Of a stretch of DNA of 64,000 nucleotides, positions 24,644-33,738 are shown in pieces; the first letter of the stretch is position 1, and each line of letters begins with the position of its first letter. The position numbers and the translations under genes were made by a program. The DNA is taken from assembly GCF_013389455.1 (NCBI RefSeq), contig NZ_CP058278.1:2914001-2978000 (forward strand). Direction: 5' to 3'. The notes beneath the pieces are model-generated. The model was not told where the DNA came from. It made no database searches and worked only from the letters and a program-made list of their open reading frames with translations. Source of the stretch: Flavobacterium inviolabile (lineage in GTDB: Bacteria > Bacteroidota > Bacteroidia > Flavobacteriales > Flavobacteriaceae).

Positions 24644-26032
24644 TTAATTCTTTCTCACGATTTGCGCCATCAATTCGGCTTCTGTGACTAATTTACCATT
24701 AGCATATGCGCTTGCCTGCATATGGCATATTCCTCTGCGGATTGGTGATAATAAATCCAGTTTGAACACCAAGGTATCACCCGGCAGTACTTTATTTTTG
24801 AATTTCACATTATCAATTTTCATAAAGTAAGTCAGGTAATTTTCCGGATCCGGAACAGAACTCAAAATCAGGATTCCTCCGGTTTGCGCCATCGCTTCCA
24901 CGATTAACACCCCCGGCATTACCGGTGCTCCCGGGAAATGCCCGATAAAGAAATCTTCATTCATCGTTACATTTTTCAAACCGACCACATGGGAATCAGA
25001 CATTTCTAAAATTCTGTCAACCAATAGGAATGGCGGACGATGCGGCAACATCGACATGATTTTAGTAACATCCATCAACGGTTCTTTATGTAAATCATAA
25101 ACAGGAACCTGATTGCGTTGCTCGTTTTTTATCACTTTAGACATTTTTTTGGCAAATTGCGTATTGACAAAATGTCCGGGTTTATTTGCGATTACTTTTC
25201 CTTTAATTCTCGTTCCGATCAAAGCCAGATCTCCAACAACGTCCAGCAATTTGTGACGCGCCGCTTCATTAGGATAATGCAAGGTAAGATTATCCAGAAT
25301 ACCGTTTGGTTTTACTGAGATCTTTTCTTTATCAAAAGCAACTTTTAAACGCTCCATTGTTTCCTGTGAAATTTCCTTATCCACATATACAATAGCATTA
25401 TTCAGGTCACCACCTTTAATCAAACCGTGCTCCAGTAAGCTTTCCAGTTCATGCAGGAAGCTGAAAGTTCTGCAATCGGCAATTTCTGCTTTAAACTCGC
25501 TTATGGATTTCATCGTAGCGTTCTGGGTTCCTAAAACCTTAGTTCCAAAATCAACCATAGCCGTTACCTGATAATCATCAGCCGGCATTACGATGATCTC
25601 ACTTCCGGTAGCTTCATCGGTATATGAAATAACTTCTTTTACCACATATACATTTCGCTCCGCTTCCTGTTCCTGTACACCTGCTTCTTCAATTGCCTCT
25701 ACAAAGTACTTGGAAGAACCATCCATGATGGGCGGTTCGGAAGCATTCAGCTCAATAATAACATTGTCGATATCACATCCCACCAATGCCGCCAAAACGT
25801 GCTCTGATGTTTGAATCTTAACGCCTTTTTTCTCCAGATTTGTTCCGCGTTGTGTATTCACTACATAATTGGCATCGGCCTCAATGATGGGCTGACCTTC
25901 CAAATCCACACGTACAAATGTGTAACCATTATTAACAGGCGCAGGTTTAAAGGTCATGGTAACTTCCTGACCGGTATGTAATCCTACTCCTTTTAATGAA
26001 ATCTCTTTTTTAATGGTTGTTTGCTTAACCAT
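24644..26032 (-). CDS. lpxC-fabZ: bifunctional LpxC deacetylase / FabZ dehydratase
   Basis: This 462-residue fusion is characteristic of Bacteroidota. The N-terminal part (1-300) is the zinc deacetylase LpxC, with GVGLHTGQEVTMTFKPA, TSEHVLAALVGCDIDNV, FEAIEEAG-type region, and HKLLDVVGDLALIG near the C-end of that part. The C-terminal part (about 318-462) is FabZ, with MLPHRPPFLLVDRI, GHFPGAPVMPGVLIVEAMAQTGG and the catalytic His and Glu. It couples lipid A and fatty acid synthesis. It lies 29 bp after lpxD. Confidence 0.97.
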   Translation of the reverse strand: MVKQTTIKKEISLKGVGLHTGQEVTMTFKPAPVNNGYTFVRVDLEGQPIIEADANYVVNTQRGTNLEKKGVKIQTSEHVLAALVGCDIDNVIIELNASEPPIMDGSSKYFVEAIEEAGVQEQEAERNVYVVKEVISYTDEATGSEIIVMPADDYQVTAMVDFGTKVLGTQNATMKSISEFKAEIADCRTFSFLHELESLLEHGLIKGGDLNNAIVYVDKEISQETMERLKVAFDKEKISVKPNGILDNLTLHYPNEAARHKLLDVVGDLALIGTRIKGKVIANKPGHFVNTQFAKKMSKVIKNEQRNQVPVYDLHKEPLMDVTKIMSMLPHRPPFLLVDRILEMSDSHVVGLKNVTMNEDFFIGHFPGAPVMPGVLIVEAMAQTGGILILSSVPDPENYLTYFMKIDNVKFKNKVLPGDTLVFKLDLLSPIRRGICHMQASAYANGKLVTEAELMAQIVRKN

Positions 26033-26061
26033 AATATTTAGTTTTGAATATTTGTTTGCTG

Positions 26062-27078
26062 TTATTTTCTTTTTTTCAAGTCGTCAATATCTCTGGCCAT
26101 CTTCGGTAAATTTTTAAAATTCACATACGATTTGCTAAAGTCACCATAACTAAATGCCGGACTGCCCTGAATTGTTTCATTATCTTTTACACTTCTGGAA
26201 ACACCGGACTGTGCCTGGATTTTAACGCCATTACCGATAACGATATGCCCTACAATACCAACCTGTCCGCCAATCATACAGTTTTTACCGATTTTGGTTG
26301 ACCCGGCTACTCCGGTTTGTGAAGCAATAACGGTATTCTCCCCGATTTCCACATTGTGAGCAATCTGAATCTGGTTGTCCAGTTTCACACCTTTTTTAAT
26401 AACGGTCGATCCTAATGTTGCCCGGTCAATAGTAGTGCACGAACCGATATCGACATTGTCTTCAATCACGACATTGCCAATTTGCGGTACCTTATTATAG
26501 ATCCCTTCTTCATTCGGAACAAAACCAAATCCGTCCGAACCGATAATGGTTCCGGAATGGATTACACATTTTTTTCCGATTTCCGTTTCAGAATAAATAC
26601 GTACACCGGCAAACAATATGGTATCGTCGCCAATAGTAACATTATCACCTACAAAACTGTTGGGATAAATCTTTACATTGTTTCCGATTTTTACATTGTT
26701 CCCAATATAGCAAAAACTTCCCAAATACAGGTTTTCCCCGTATTCAACGTTTTCCGATATTACCGAAGGCTGCTCAATTCCGGATTTCATCAACTTTACC
26801 TGGTTGTAATATTCCAGTAGTTTTGAAAAGGATTTGTAGGCATCTTCTACTTTAATAAGTGTAGTTCTTAATTCCTGTTCAGGCTCAAAAGTATTATTTA
26901 CGATTGTTATCGTAGCCTGTGTTGTATATATATGATTCAGGTATTTCGGATTGGCCAGAAAAGTTAAAGAACCTTCCGAACCTTCTTCGATTTTAGCCAA
27001 TTTATGGACTTCCGCTGCAGGATTACCAACAACTTCTCCTTCTAAAATACCTGCTATTTGTTCAGCTGTAAATTTCAT
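26062..27078 (-). CDS. lpxD: UDP-3-O-(3-hydroxyacyl)glucosamine N-acyltransferase
   Basis: This 338-residue enzyme performs the third step of lipid A synthesis. It has the LpxD N-domain (1-100), then hexapeptide repeats, GSDGFGFVPNEEG, VDIGSCTTIDRATLGSTVI and the His-containing LDNQIQIAHNVEIGENT, closing with GIVGHIVIGNGVKIQAQSGVS. A TATTTTTG box lies only 6 bp before the ATG, so any transcript from it would be close to leaderless. It begins 30 bp after the HD hydrolase gene. Confidence 0.96.
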   Translation of the reverse strand: MKFTAEQIAGILEGEVVGNPAAEVHKLAKIEEGSEGSLTFLANPKYLNHIYTTQATITIVNNTFEPEQELRTTLIKVEDAYKSFSKLLEYYNQVKLMKSGIEQPSVISENVEYGENLYLGSFCYIGNNVKIGNNVKIYPNSFVGDNVTIGDDTILFAGVRIYSETEIGKKCVIHSGTIIGSDGFGFVPNEEGIYNKVPQIGNVVIEDNVDIGSCTTIDRATLGSTVIKKGVKLDNQIQIAHNVEIGENTVIASQTGVAGSTKIGKNCMIGGQVGIVGHIVIGNGVKIQAQSGVSRSVKDNETIQGSPAFSYGDFSKSYVNFKNLPKMARDIDDLKKRK

Positions 27079-27083
27079 CCCGA

Positions 27084-27091
27084 CAAAAATA
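27084..27091 (-). promoter_or_regulatory. possible -7 box directly upstream of lpxD
   Basis: The minus strand reads TATTTTTG. The distance to the lpxD ATG (5 bp gap) is too short for a normal leader, so it is either unused or drives a leaderless mRNA. Confidence 0.3.
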
Positions 27092-27108
27092 TAAAATTTA
27101 ATTTAATC

Positions 27109-28344
27109 TTAACTTTCTAAAAGCACTTTTGGAAAACAGATATAATATTTCGTCACTGGTTTGGACAGGGCTTTCAGATTCATCTGATCGGAAGCTTCCA
27201 CTACATCTTCAACCGTTTTGTCTTTCTTTAAAATACGGATAGGCTCTCCTGCTTTATTGTAAGCCTGGTTCTTGATTTTTCCTTTAAACACAAAATAATC
27301 CGCTTCTTTTTCCGACATGGGCTGTAGTTCAATCAGCTTCTTTCTAAGCGCTTCCACGTCACCCTGCTCTACTTTTTCAGACACCATTCTTATTTTCAGC
27401 AAATCGCGGTTGATCAGCATTTTACTCAAAGAAGACAGTACAAAATCGTCATGGAACTGCCATGCTTTTATCGCACTCATGATGTCAAAGTCGTCTAACT
27501 GAGCGAATTTATCAAGTATTTTTTCATCAAAATCATCATGGGTAATTTTGTGTAGCATAAAAAACTGTAACGGCTCACTGCAATTCGGCAAATCGCCTTT
27601 GTGCGTAAGCTCTTTCGCTCTCTTTAATATTTTTGTCAATATTAATTCGGCAACCACACTGGTTTTATGCAAATAAGCCTGCCAGTACATCAACCGGCGC
27701 GCTCCTAAAAATTTCTCTACCGAATAAATCCCTTTTTCCTCGATGACCAACAGGTCGTTTTGCACATTCATCATTTGGATCAAACGCTCCGAATTGATAT
27801 TTCCTTCGGCAACACCGCTGTAAAAACTATCTCTTTTCAGGTAATCCAGACGGTCCATATCCAGCTGGCTTGAAATTAGCTGCAGCATGAATTTCCGGTG
27901 GTATTCGCCTTTAAAAACCTGAATGGCAAGATCGAGCTTCCCTTCAAATTCCGCATTGAGCCTGTTCATAAACAACATCGAAATTTCTTCATGATGCACT
28001 CCTTCCACGATACTGTGTTCCATGGCATGCGAAAAAGGACCATGCCCGATATCGTGCAATAAAATCGCAATATATAAAGCATTTTCTTCCTGCTCTGAAA
28101 TTTTCACGTCTTTAAAACGCAATACCTGAACCGCTTTTTGCATAATGTGCATGCAGCCCAGCGCATGATGAAAACGGGTATGATGTGCACCGGGATAAAC
28201 CAGGTAAGACATTCCCATTTGCGAAATGCGGCGCAAACGCTGGAAATAAGGATGCTGAATTAAATCGTAAATAAGAGTATTAGGGATGGTTATAAAACCA
28301 TAAATAGGGTCATTTAGAATTTTAAGCTTATTGATTTGGCTCAC
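27109..28344 (-). CDS. HD-domain phosphohydrolase (dGTPase/SAMHD1-like)
   Basis: This 411-residue protein has the HD metal site: RFHHALGCMH near the N-terminus and ILLHDIGHGPFSHAMEH, followed by LDMDRLDYLKRDSFYSGV, typical of dNTP-hydrolase relatives. The GTG at 28344 (VSQINKLKILNDP) is chosen. A longer frame to 28398 would start at a TTG upstream of the promoter box TATATTTG (28364-28371), so it cannot be fully transcribed from it. It is the first gene before lpxD. The substrate is unproven. Confidence 0.88.
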   Translation of the reverse strand: MSQINKLKILNDPIYGFITIPNTLIYDLIQHPYFQRLRRISQMGMSYLVYPGAHHTRFHHALGCMHIMQKAVQVLRFKDVKISEQEENALYIAILLHDIGHGPFSHAMEHSIVEGVHHEEISMLFMNRLNAEFEGKLDLAIQVFKGEYHRKFMLQLISSQLDMDRLDYLKRDSFYSGVAEGNINSERLIQMMNVQNDLLVIEEKGIYSVEKFLGARRLMYWQAYLHKTSVVAELILTKILKRAKELTHKGDLPNCSEPLQFFMLHKITHDDFDEKILDKFAQLDDFDIMSAIKAWQFHDDFVLSSLSKMLINRDLLKIRMVSEKVEQGDVEALRKKLIELQPMSEKEADYFVFKGKIKNQAYNKAGEPIRILKKDKTVEDVVEASDQMNLKALSKPVTKYYICFPKVLLES

Positions 28345-28363
28345 AGATATTTTTTTAGTGAAA

Positions 28364-28371
28364 CAAATATA
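28364..28371 (-). promoter_or_regulatory. TAnnTTTG -7 promoter box of the HD hydrolase/lpx operon
   Basis: The minus strand reads TATATTTG, 20 bp before the GTG start at 28344. A TTG lies 24 bp further upstream, one base beyond the consensus spacing. Confidence 0.6.
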
Positions 28372-28623
28372 AAATAAAAAATATGAAACTATTTTCAATT
28401 TAAATCATATTTAGCATTTCCGCTTCCGCCCCGAATTATCAACTTCCCAAAGAAACAATTAAAAAAATCAAATAATGCGATTATTTTAATATAAAAACAC
28501 ACTTTTTGTATTGTTTTTTTCTTTAAATTAGTAGCAATTATCCATAAAAATAGTTCAAAATGCGCATAAATTTAATAGAAATGACCAATTCCCCCTTATT
28601 GTCCAAATCTAACCAATACGATT

Positions 28624-29754
28624 ATGAAACAAAACTTCCCTTTCGCCCTCCTATTAATGGCTGCTACAAGCGCCTACTCACAGATTGGTATTGGTACCAC
28701 GAATCCAAAATCAACACTTGACATTGCCCTTTCCAATAGTCTTACCCCAAAAAACACAGACGGAATACTGATTCCCAGAATAAACAATTTTCCTTTAACG
28801 CCACCTACCGTTGCCGGATTACTGGTTTATCTGGATGATACCGATAATAACGACGCACAACCGGACGGATTCTATTTCTGGAATCAGACACAAACAAAAT
28901 GGAATTATGTAACCGGCTGGAATTATTCCGGTAACGAAGCCACCTCTCCCTCTACCGCTGCCATCGGGGCAGCACTAAACGGTGACTTTTTAGGCACCAA
29001 GGACAATGCCGATTTTGTACTGGGCACCCAAAACCTGGAACGATTGCGAATAACAGCAAGCGGCAACATCGGTATCGGAAAAATCAACCCCACCAAACGA
29101 CTGGAAGTAAACGCCAACAGCGACTACCTCAAATTTGAGAATTTAGCCACCAAGACCGTCAGTGCCAAAACCTACTATATGGTACGCGACAATTCAAACA
29201 GCGAAGTAGGCCTTTCTGAAGTTGAAAACGTGGCCGGACAAATTCTGAGAATAGGCCTTAATACCGCCGCTTACGACAATACCGAAAGAGCCATTCGCTT
29301 TAAAGACAACAACGATGCAACCGAAATGGGCGCTTCCAATTTTATCAACACCATTACCGGCTCTTCTTTTACAGAAGGCGGCAACCTTGCCACCGATAAA
29401 GACCTGATCAATCTGCCGGCCGGAACCTACAAGATAACGATGAAAGTTTCTTATGCTAACGGCAGCAGCGGATTATTGAGCCTTACCACTACAAATAACC
29501 TGATGTTTCGTCTTTATGTGAACGGAGTCGAATATTCCCGGCAATATTCCACCTTTAATGCCAGCGGCTTGCTCGGATTAGGAATTGCAGGCGATGCCGT
29601 TAAAAACGATTGCGTCTTTAGCGACTTTGTCACCTTAACCGGAACAACCCCGCTTTATTTTTCTACCATTACCGAAGGCAATATTCCTTATAATATTAAC
29701 GGTAAAGTTTCTTCAAGTTATCGCTCTATCATCCTGGTAGAAAGACTCCGATAA
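28624..29754 (+). CDS. secreted flavobacterial surface protein, hypothetical
   Basis: This 376-residue protein has a signal peptide ending near AYSQ (residue 20). It is followed by the IGIGTTNPKSTLDI motif frequent at the mature N-terminus of Bacteroidota secreted proteins with phage-tail-like stalks, and by a repeat of it later (GNIGIGKINPTKRLEV). The C-terminal half (about 235-376) looks like a beta-sandwich with PAGTYKITMKVSYANG and ends SYRSIILVERLR, similar in pattern to C1q/TNF-like heads. No T9SS sorting domain is visible. Its function is unknown. Confidence 0.75.
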   Translation: MKQNFPFALLLMAATSAYSQIGIGTTNPKSTLDIALSNSLTPKNTDGILIPRINNFPLTPPTVAGLLVYLDDTDNNDAQPDGFYFWNQTQTKWNYVTGWNYSGNEATSPSTAAIGAALNGDFLGTKDNADFVLGTQNLERLRITASGNIGIGKINPTKRLEVNANSDYLKFENLATKTVSAKTYYMVRDNSNSEVGLSEVENVAGQILRIGLNTAAYDNTERAIRFKDNNDATEMGASNFINTITGSSFTEGGNLATDKDLINLPAGTYKITMKVSYANGSSGLLSLTTTNNLMFRLYVNGVEYSRQYSTFNASGLLGLGIAGDAVKNDCVFSDFVTLTGTTPLYFSTITEGNIPYNINGKVSSSYRSIILVERLR

Positions 29755-30110
29755 ATCATTCAACCCCTTTTTTGACATTCCTTTAGGTTCAAAAAACTTA
29801 AAGGAATGCTTATATATACATATTTTTCTTATAAAAAAAGACTAAAAATACCTTTTAGCATTAATTTGTGAAAATTATATCCGTAAAAACCAAAAAAGTA
29901 ATTATTTTTGTTCTGTTATTAAAAAATGTGGAAAAACCGTAATTGTAATTCGTTTTTTATTATATAAGTAAACTAAATCTACTTATTAACAGAATAAAAA
30001 AAATGCACCCAAATTACTTAAAGAATAATTTTTCCTGTAATTATGGCATATTTTTTGACAAAATAGTTTAGGAACAGTTAATGAATTGATAATTATATAG
30101 AACCTGAAAA
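29755..30110. other. AT-rich intergenic region
   Basis: There is no supportable gene here. A 10-bp hairpin lies at its start (29776-29808). The rest is very AT-rich and should contain the promoter of the S24-type regulator gene. Confidence 0.5.
29776..29808 (+). terminator. hairpin, probable terminator
   Basis: CATTCCTTTA pairs with TAAAGGAATG across a 13-base loop, about 20 bp after the secreted-protein stop. The downstream tract is TATATA rather than a T-run, so termination efficiency is uncertain. Confidence 0.5.
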
Positions 30111-30749
30111 ATGCAAGAGGGAAATATCCAAACCGCGAAAAGTATCTTAACGCGTGTTAAAAAGGTCTTTAAAATAAAAACAGACGCCCAGCTGGCTGAA
30201 TTACTTAGTATTAAACCCAATACTATTTCAAGCTGGAAAAAAAGAAACACTCTTGATTATGAATCCATAATTGAACAGTGTAACAAAGCAAACATTGATT
30301 TGAATGAAATTTTTCTTGGAAACGAAAGTTTTAGCTTTAAGAAAAAAATCACGCCAATCATTACCAAGGAAATGTTATTTCAGTATACCACAGGCGAATT
30401 GAACCTGGAAAGAAGTGACATCCCTACCATCAACATCCCTTTTCTGCAGCAAAAAAACTCTATGGTTTTCCAGGTGAACACCTCAGAATTAGAGCCTTCT
30501 ATCAAAGAGAACACGTTTGTTATCTGTGAAGAAGCAACTGCAAATGATATTACGAACGATTCTTTCGCCGTAATTATCAGCAAGGAAAAAGGATTATACA
30601 TGTCCAAAGTGGCTCAAAACGAAAATGACGAATCCATCTTAAATCTTATTTCCCGAAAAGAATCTGTTTTTTCCGGTAAAAATGAGATCAAAAAGAATAA
30701 AATAGATGAGATCTGGAAAATAAAAGGTGTTTTAGATATCTTTAGTTAA
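30111..30749 (+). CDS. phage-CI-like repressor with S24-type C-terminal domain
   Basis: This 212-residue protein has an N-terminal CI-repressor HTH (about 8-65, with KIKTDAQLAELLSIKPNTISSWKKRN). The C-terminal S24/LexA-like fold (about 110-205) has NSMVFQVNTSELEPSIKENTFVIC and NDSFAVIISKEKGLYMSKV. The usual S24 catalytic Ser after a Met (DSM) is replaced by SELEPS, so self-cleavage looks doubtful. No phage genes are nearby, so it is a domesticated or stand-alone regulator. Confidence 0.82.
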   Translation: MQEGNIQTAKSILTRVKKVFKIKTDAQLAELLSIKPNTISSWKKRNTLDYESIIEQCNKANIDLNEIFLGNESFSFKKKITPIITKEMLFQYTTGELNLERSDIPTINIPFLQQKNSMVFQVNTSELEPSIKENTFVICEEATANDITNDSFAVIISKEKGLYMSKVAQNENDESILNLISRKESVFSGKNEIKKNKIDEIWKIKGVLDIFS

Positions 30750-30754
30750 TATAT

Positions 30755-30786
30755 AAAAAGGAGTTCCGTTTGGAACTCCTTTTTTA
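30755..30786. terminator. bidirectional terminator
   Basis: AAAAAGGAGTTCC pairs with GGAACTCCTTTTT around GTTT, between the convergent repressor-like and OmpA-family genes. Confidence 0.9.
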
Positions 30787-30806
30787 ATTTGGATACGATC
30801 CGTATT

Positions 30807-32744
30807 TTATTTTTCTACGATAATAAAATCAGAACGCCGGTTTATGGCATGTTCTGCATCGGTACATTTTACACCGTTGCGGCATTTGTTTTTCAACCGG
30901 GTTTCGCCATAACCGATAGCGCTTAGAATACGATCCGGAGCAATTCCGTTTTCCAGTATGTATTTTTCAGTCGCTTTCGCTCTGTTGTCTGACAATTTCA
31001 GGTTGTACGAATCACTTCCTCTCGAATCAGTATGCGATTCTATTCTGATCTTTACTTTAGGGAAGGTCTTCATAACATACACTACCCTGTCCAGTTCCAC
31101 AACTGCCTGCGGGGTAATATTCCATTTGTTGTATTCAAAATAAATCGGATTAATGTCAATTTTTTCATTGGCACCATCTTTAACCGTAAAGTCTTCCAGT
31201 TTTGCCAATTCAAAATCAACCACCTGTTTTTCTTCGTTTTTAGCCGTAGCCACCACCGGTTTTTCCTGGCTGGCAAAGTTTTCTTTTGCCGCTTCAAATT
31301 TATAGGTCGCTCCGCAGGGAACCGTAAGCTGATACCTGCCATCTTCGCCCGTTGTGGTTTCCGTTTTTAAATCGCCAAACGAATCATATACTTTTACAGT
31401 GGCACCGGCAATCGGTATTTTTGATTTGGAATTGGTTACCCTACCGGATACAAACTGGTTGCATTCTGCTTTTGCTTTGGTAAAATAGTAAATATCATCA
31501 TCTCCTTTACCTGCATCCCTGTTTGAAGACACATAACCGTATTTCGATTCCAGATCAATAATATAGGAGAAATCATCTTTATTACTATTTACCGGCTGCC
31601 CGACGTTTTTAGGTTCCGAAAAGTTCAGCTTACCGGAATGCTTGCTTTCATAAACATCCAGTCCACCATATCCGTAATGCCCGTCAGAAGAAAAATACAA
31701 CACACCGTCATTGTAATACGGAAACATTTCCCTGCCAACGGTATTGATTACCGGTCCTAAATTTTGGGGCGAATTGATACTACCATCTGCAAAAACCTCA
31801 GCCACATAAATATCCGTTTCGCCATAACCTCCCGGCATGTCGGAAACAAAAAACAACCATTTTCCATCCGGACTTAATGACGGATGACCAACGCTGTATT
31901 CCAGGCTGTTAAAGAATAATTTTTCGATATTGATCACTTTGCCGTTCTCGATCGTTCCTTTAAGAATCTGAAAGTTGTTTACTCCTTCTTTATCGTTCTT
32001 TAATCTATTCTTATTTTTCCGGGTTGCATTGGTGGTAAAATAAATTGTTTTCAGATCCGGTGAAAAGGTTAAGGTTGCATCGTGATAATTTGAATTCACT
32101 TCGCTAAAAAACGGCTGTTCGTTAAACAAAGCTCCGGTTGCCACATTCCTGTCAGCCACATAGAACGATAAAAACGGCTGTTCATTCCAGGAATAAAGCC
32201 TTTTTATCAGCTTTCCTCCTTTTTTACTGGACGAATAAACCAGCTGGTTCCCGTAGAATGTCGATCCGAAATCGGAATACGAAGTATTGATCTCAAGCGG
32301 TACCACCTTATATAAAGACGGTTTTCCGGCCAGACTGTCCATATACTTTTGCTGCCGTGCAAAGCCTGCTATCTTATCCTGATCGCCTTTTCCTTTCAGG
32401 TATTCCTTGGTTATTTTATTCGCGTCATCATAATCCCTGACCCCTCTCAAAGCCTGGGTATACCGCAACAGGTATACATCATTCAGGTTCTGTCCCTGCA
32501 CGCTGTATAATTTCTTATACCAGGTTACGGCTTTTCTCATATCGTTAAGATAATAGTAGGTATCCCCTACATTCATCAAAGTTTGTATCGAAGGATTTTG
32601 TTCTTTTTCCAGATATTCCTCATAGGCTTTTGCAGCATCCACATACGACATATCTTTAAAGAGCTTGTCTGCGTCTTTTAACTTCTGCTGGGCATAAGTA
32701 AAATTGATACAAATTAAAAAACTGAAAAATAGTAATTTCTTCAT
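30807..32744 (-). CDS. OmpA-family protein with TPR, PD40 and carboxypeptidase-regulatory domains
   Basis: This 645-residue envelope protein has a signal peptide (1-18), TPR-like helices (20-130), WD40/PD40 blades (about 170-410, with LSPDGKWLFFVSDMPGGYGETDIYVAE), a carboxypeptidase-regulatory domain (430-510) and an OmpA peptidoglycan-binding domain at the end (RIESHTDSRGSDSYNLKLSDNRA). This set is typical of proteins encoded with PorP/SprF and a T9SS adhesin, where they may anchor the secretion complex to peptidoglycan. It begins 12 bp after the porP/sprF-like gene. Confidence 0.93.
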   Translation of the reverse strand: MKKLLFFSFLICINFTYAQQKLKDADKLFKDMSYVDAAKAYEEYLEKEQNPSIQTLMNVGDTYYYLNDMRKAVTWYKKLYSVQGQNLNDVYLLRYTQALRGVRDYDDANKITKEYLKGKGDQDKIAGFARQQKYMDSLAGKPSLYKVVPLEINTSYSDFGSTFYGNQLVYSSSKKGGKLIKRLYSWNEQPFLSFYVADRNVATGALFNEQPFFSEVNSNYHDATLTFSPDLKTIYFTTNATRKNKNRLKNDKEGVNNFQILKGTIENGKVINIEKLFFNSLEYSVGHPSLSPDGKWLFFVSDMPGGYGETDIYVAEVFADGSINSPQNLGPVINTVGREMFPYYNDGVLYFSSDGHYGYGGLDVYESKHSGKLNFSEPKNVGQPVNSNKDDFSYIIDLESKYGYVSSNRDAGKGDDDIYYFTKAKAECNQFVSGRVTNSKSKIPIAGATVKVYDSFGDLKTETTTGEDGRYQLTVPCGATYKFEAAKENFASQEKPVVATAKNEEKQVVDFELAKLEDFTVKDGANEKIDINPIYFEYNKWNITPQAVVELDRVVYVMKTFPKVKIRIESHTDSRGSDSYNLKLSDNRAKATEKYILENGIAPDRILSAIGYGETRLKNKCRNGVKCTDAEHAINRRSDFIIVEK

Positions 32745-32756
32745 ATGCTTTCGGTA

Positions 32757-33689
32757 TTAGAAAAATCTAGGTGATTTAATGGCTGATGACTTGTGTGGCA
32801 TTTGAAAACGCAGTATAATTTCGTGCGTTCCGTCATTATATTTATTCAGTTTTGTTGTTGAATAATCAAATGCATACCCAATAAAGAAATTATCTAAGAA
32901 CTGTAATCCCACAAGAGCACTTACGGAATCGTCCCAGCGATAGGACGCTCCCAGCGTTAGTTTCTCCTGCAAAAGAAAGTTGGCCGAAACATCCGCTGCC
33001 AGCGGTGATCCGCTTACCGCTTTTAACATTGCCGATGGTTTGAATTTCAAGCCTTCAGAAATATCAAAAACATAACCTCCGATAAGGTAATAGTGCAGTT
33101 TATCGGCAACCACCGATTCCTGGATATCATCATAATAATCCTGCTTGATAAAATTGGGAACGGAAGCGCCAACATACCATTTTTCGCCGTATAAATACGC
33201 TCCGGCTCCAATTAGCGGCATGATCCTGTTCGAAATATTGTTATTCAGCAAGACATCATTATTATCCAGATAGCGTCCTTTGGACCAGTCGACATTTAAC
33301 ATTCTTGCCCCGGCTTTTACTCCGAAGGCAAGTTTTGTTTTATATCCGAAATTCAGCGTATAGGAGAAATTTCCTGACGCCGAGGTTTCCGTTGACGGTC
33401 CGATCTTATCGGCTATAACATTAAGTCCCAAACCAATTTTATCGGATACCGGGGAATGAATCCCGAATGTTCCGGTTCTCGGAGCCCCGTCAATTCCCAC
33501 CCATTGCGAGCGCAAAAGCAAGTTGGCTTCCAATACTCCCGGAGATCCCGTATATCCGGGATTCACAGTGATTGTATTGTACATGTACTGCGTATATTCC
33601 GGATTTTGCTGTGCCTTTACAGTAAGTGGAAATAGAATGGTTCCTCCTAAAAAGCACGTTACTAGTATATCTTTTATATTTATTCTCAT
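32757..33689 (-). CDS. type IX secretion system PorP/SprF family membrane protein
   Basis: This 310-residue outer-membrane protein has a signal peptide ending near VKAQQ, then QNPEYTQYMYNTITVNPGYTGS, the family hallmark at the mature N-terminus, and a beta-barrel body. SprF-type proteins are needed for secretion or attachment of a specific partner with a type B sorting domain, and the partner here is the adhesin gene 49 bp upstream. The three genes form one unit. Confidence 0.93.
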   Translation of the reverse strand: MRINIKDILVTCFLGGTILFPLTVKAQQNPEYTQYMYNTITVNPGYTGSPGVLEANLLLRSQWVGIDGAPRTGTFGIHSPVSDKIGLGLNVIADKIGPSTETSASGNFSYTLNFGYKTKLAFGVKAGARMLNVDWSKGRYLDNNDVLLNNNISNRIMPLIGAGAYLYGEKWYVGASVPNFIKQDYYDDIQESVVADKLHYYLIGGYVFDISEGLKFKPSAMLKAVSGSPLAADVSANFLLQEKLTLGASYRWDDSVSALVGLQFLDNFFIGYAFDYSTTKLNKYNDGTHEIILRFQMPHKSSAIKSPRFF

Positions 33690-33738
33690 GTTGTGTATTA
33701 TTAAATTGATAAAAAACTTATGGAAGGGTATATCATGA

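Noticed and set aside
30111..30749. Repressor-like gene taken as evidence of a prophage
   Set aside because: No integrase, capsid, tail or lysis genes on either side.
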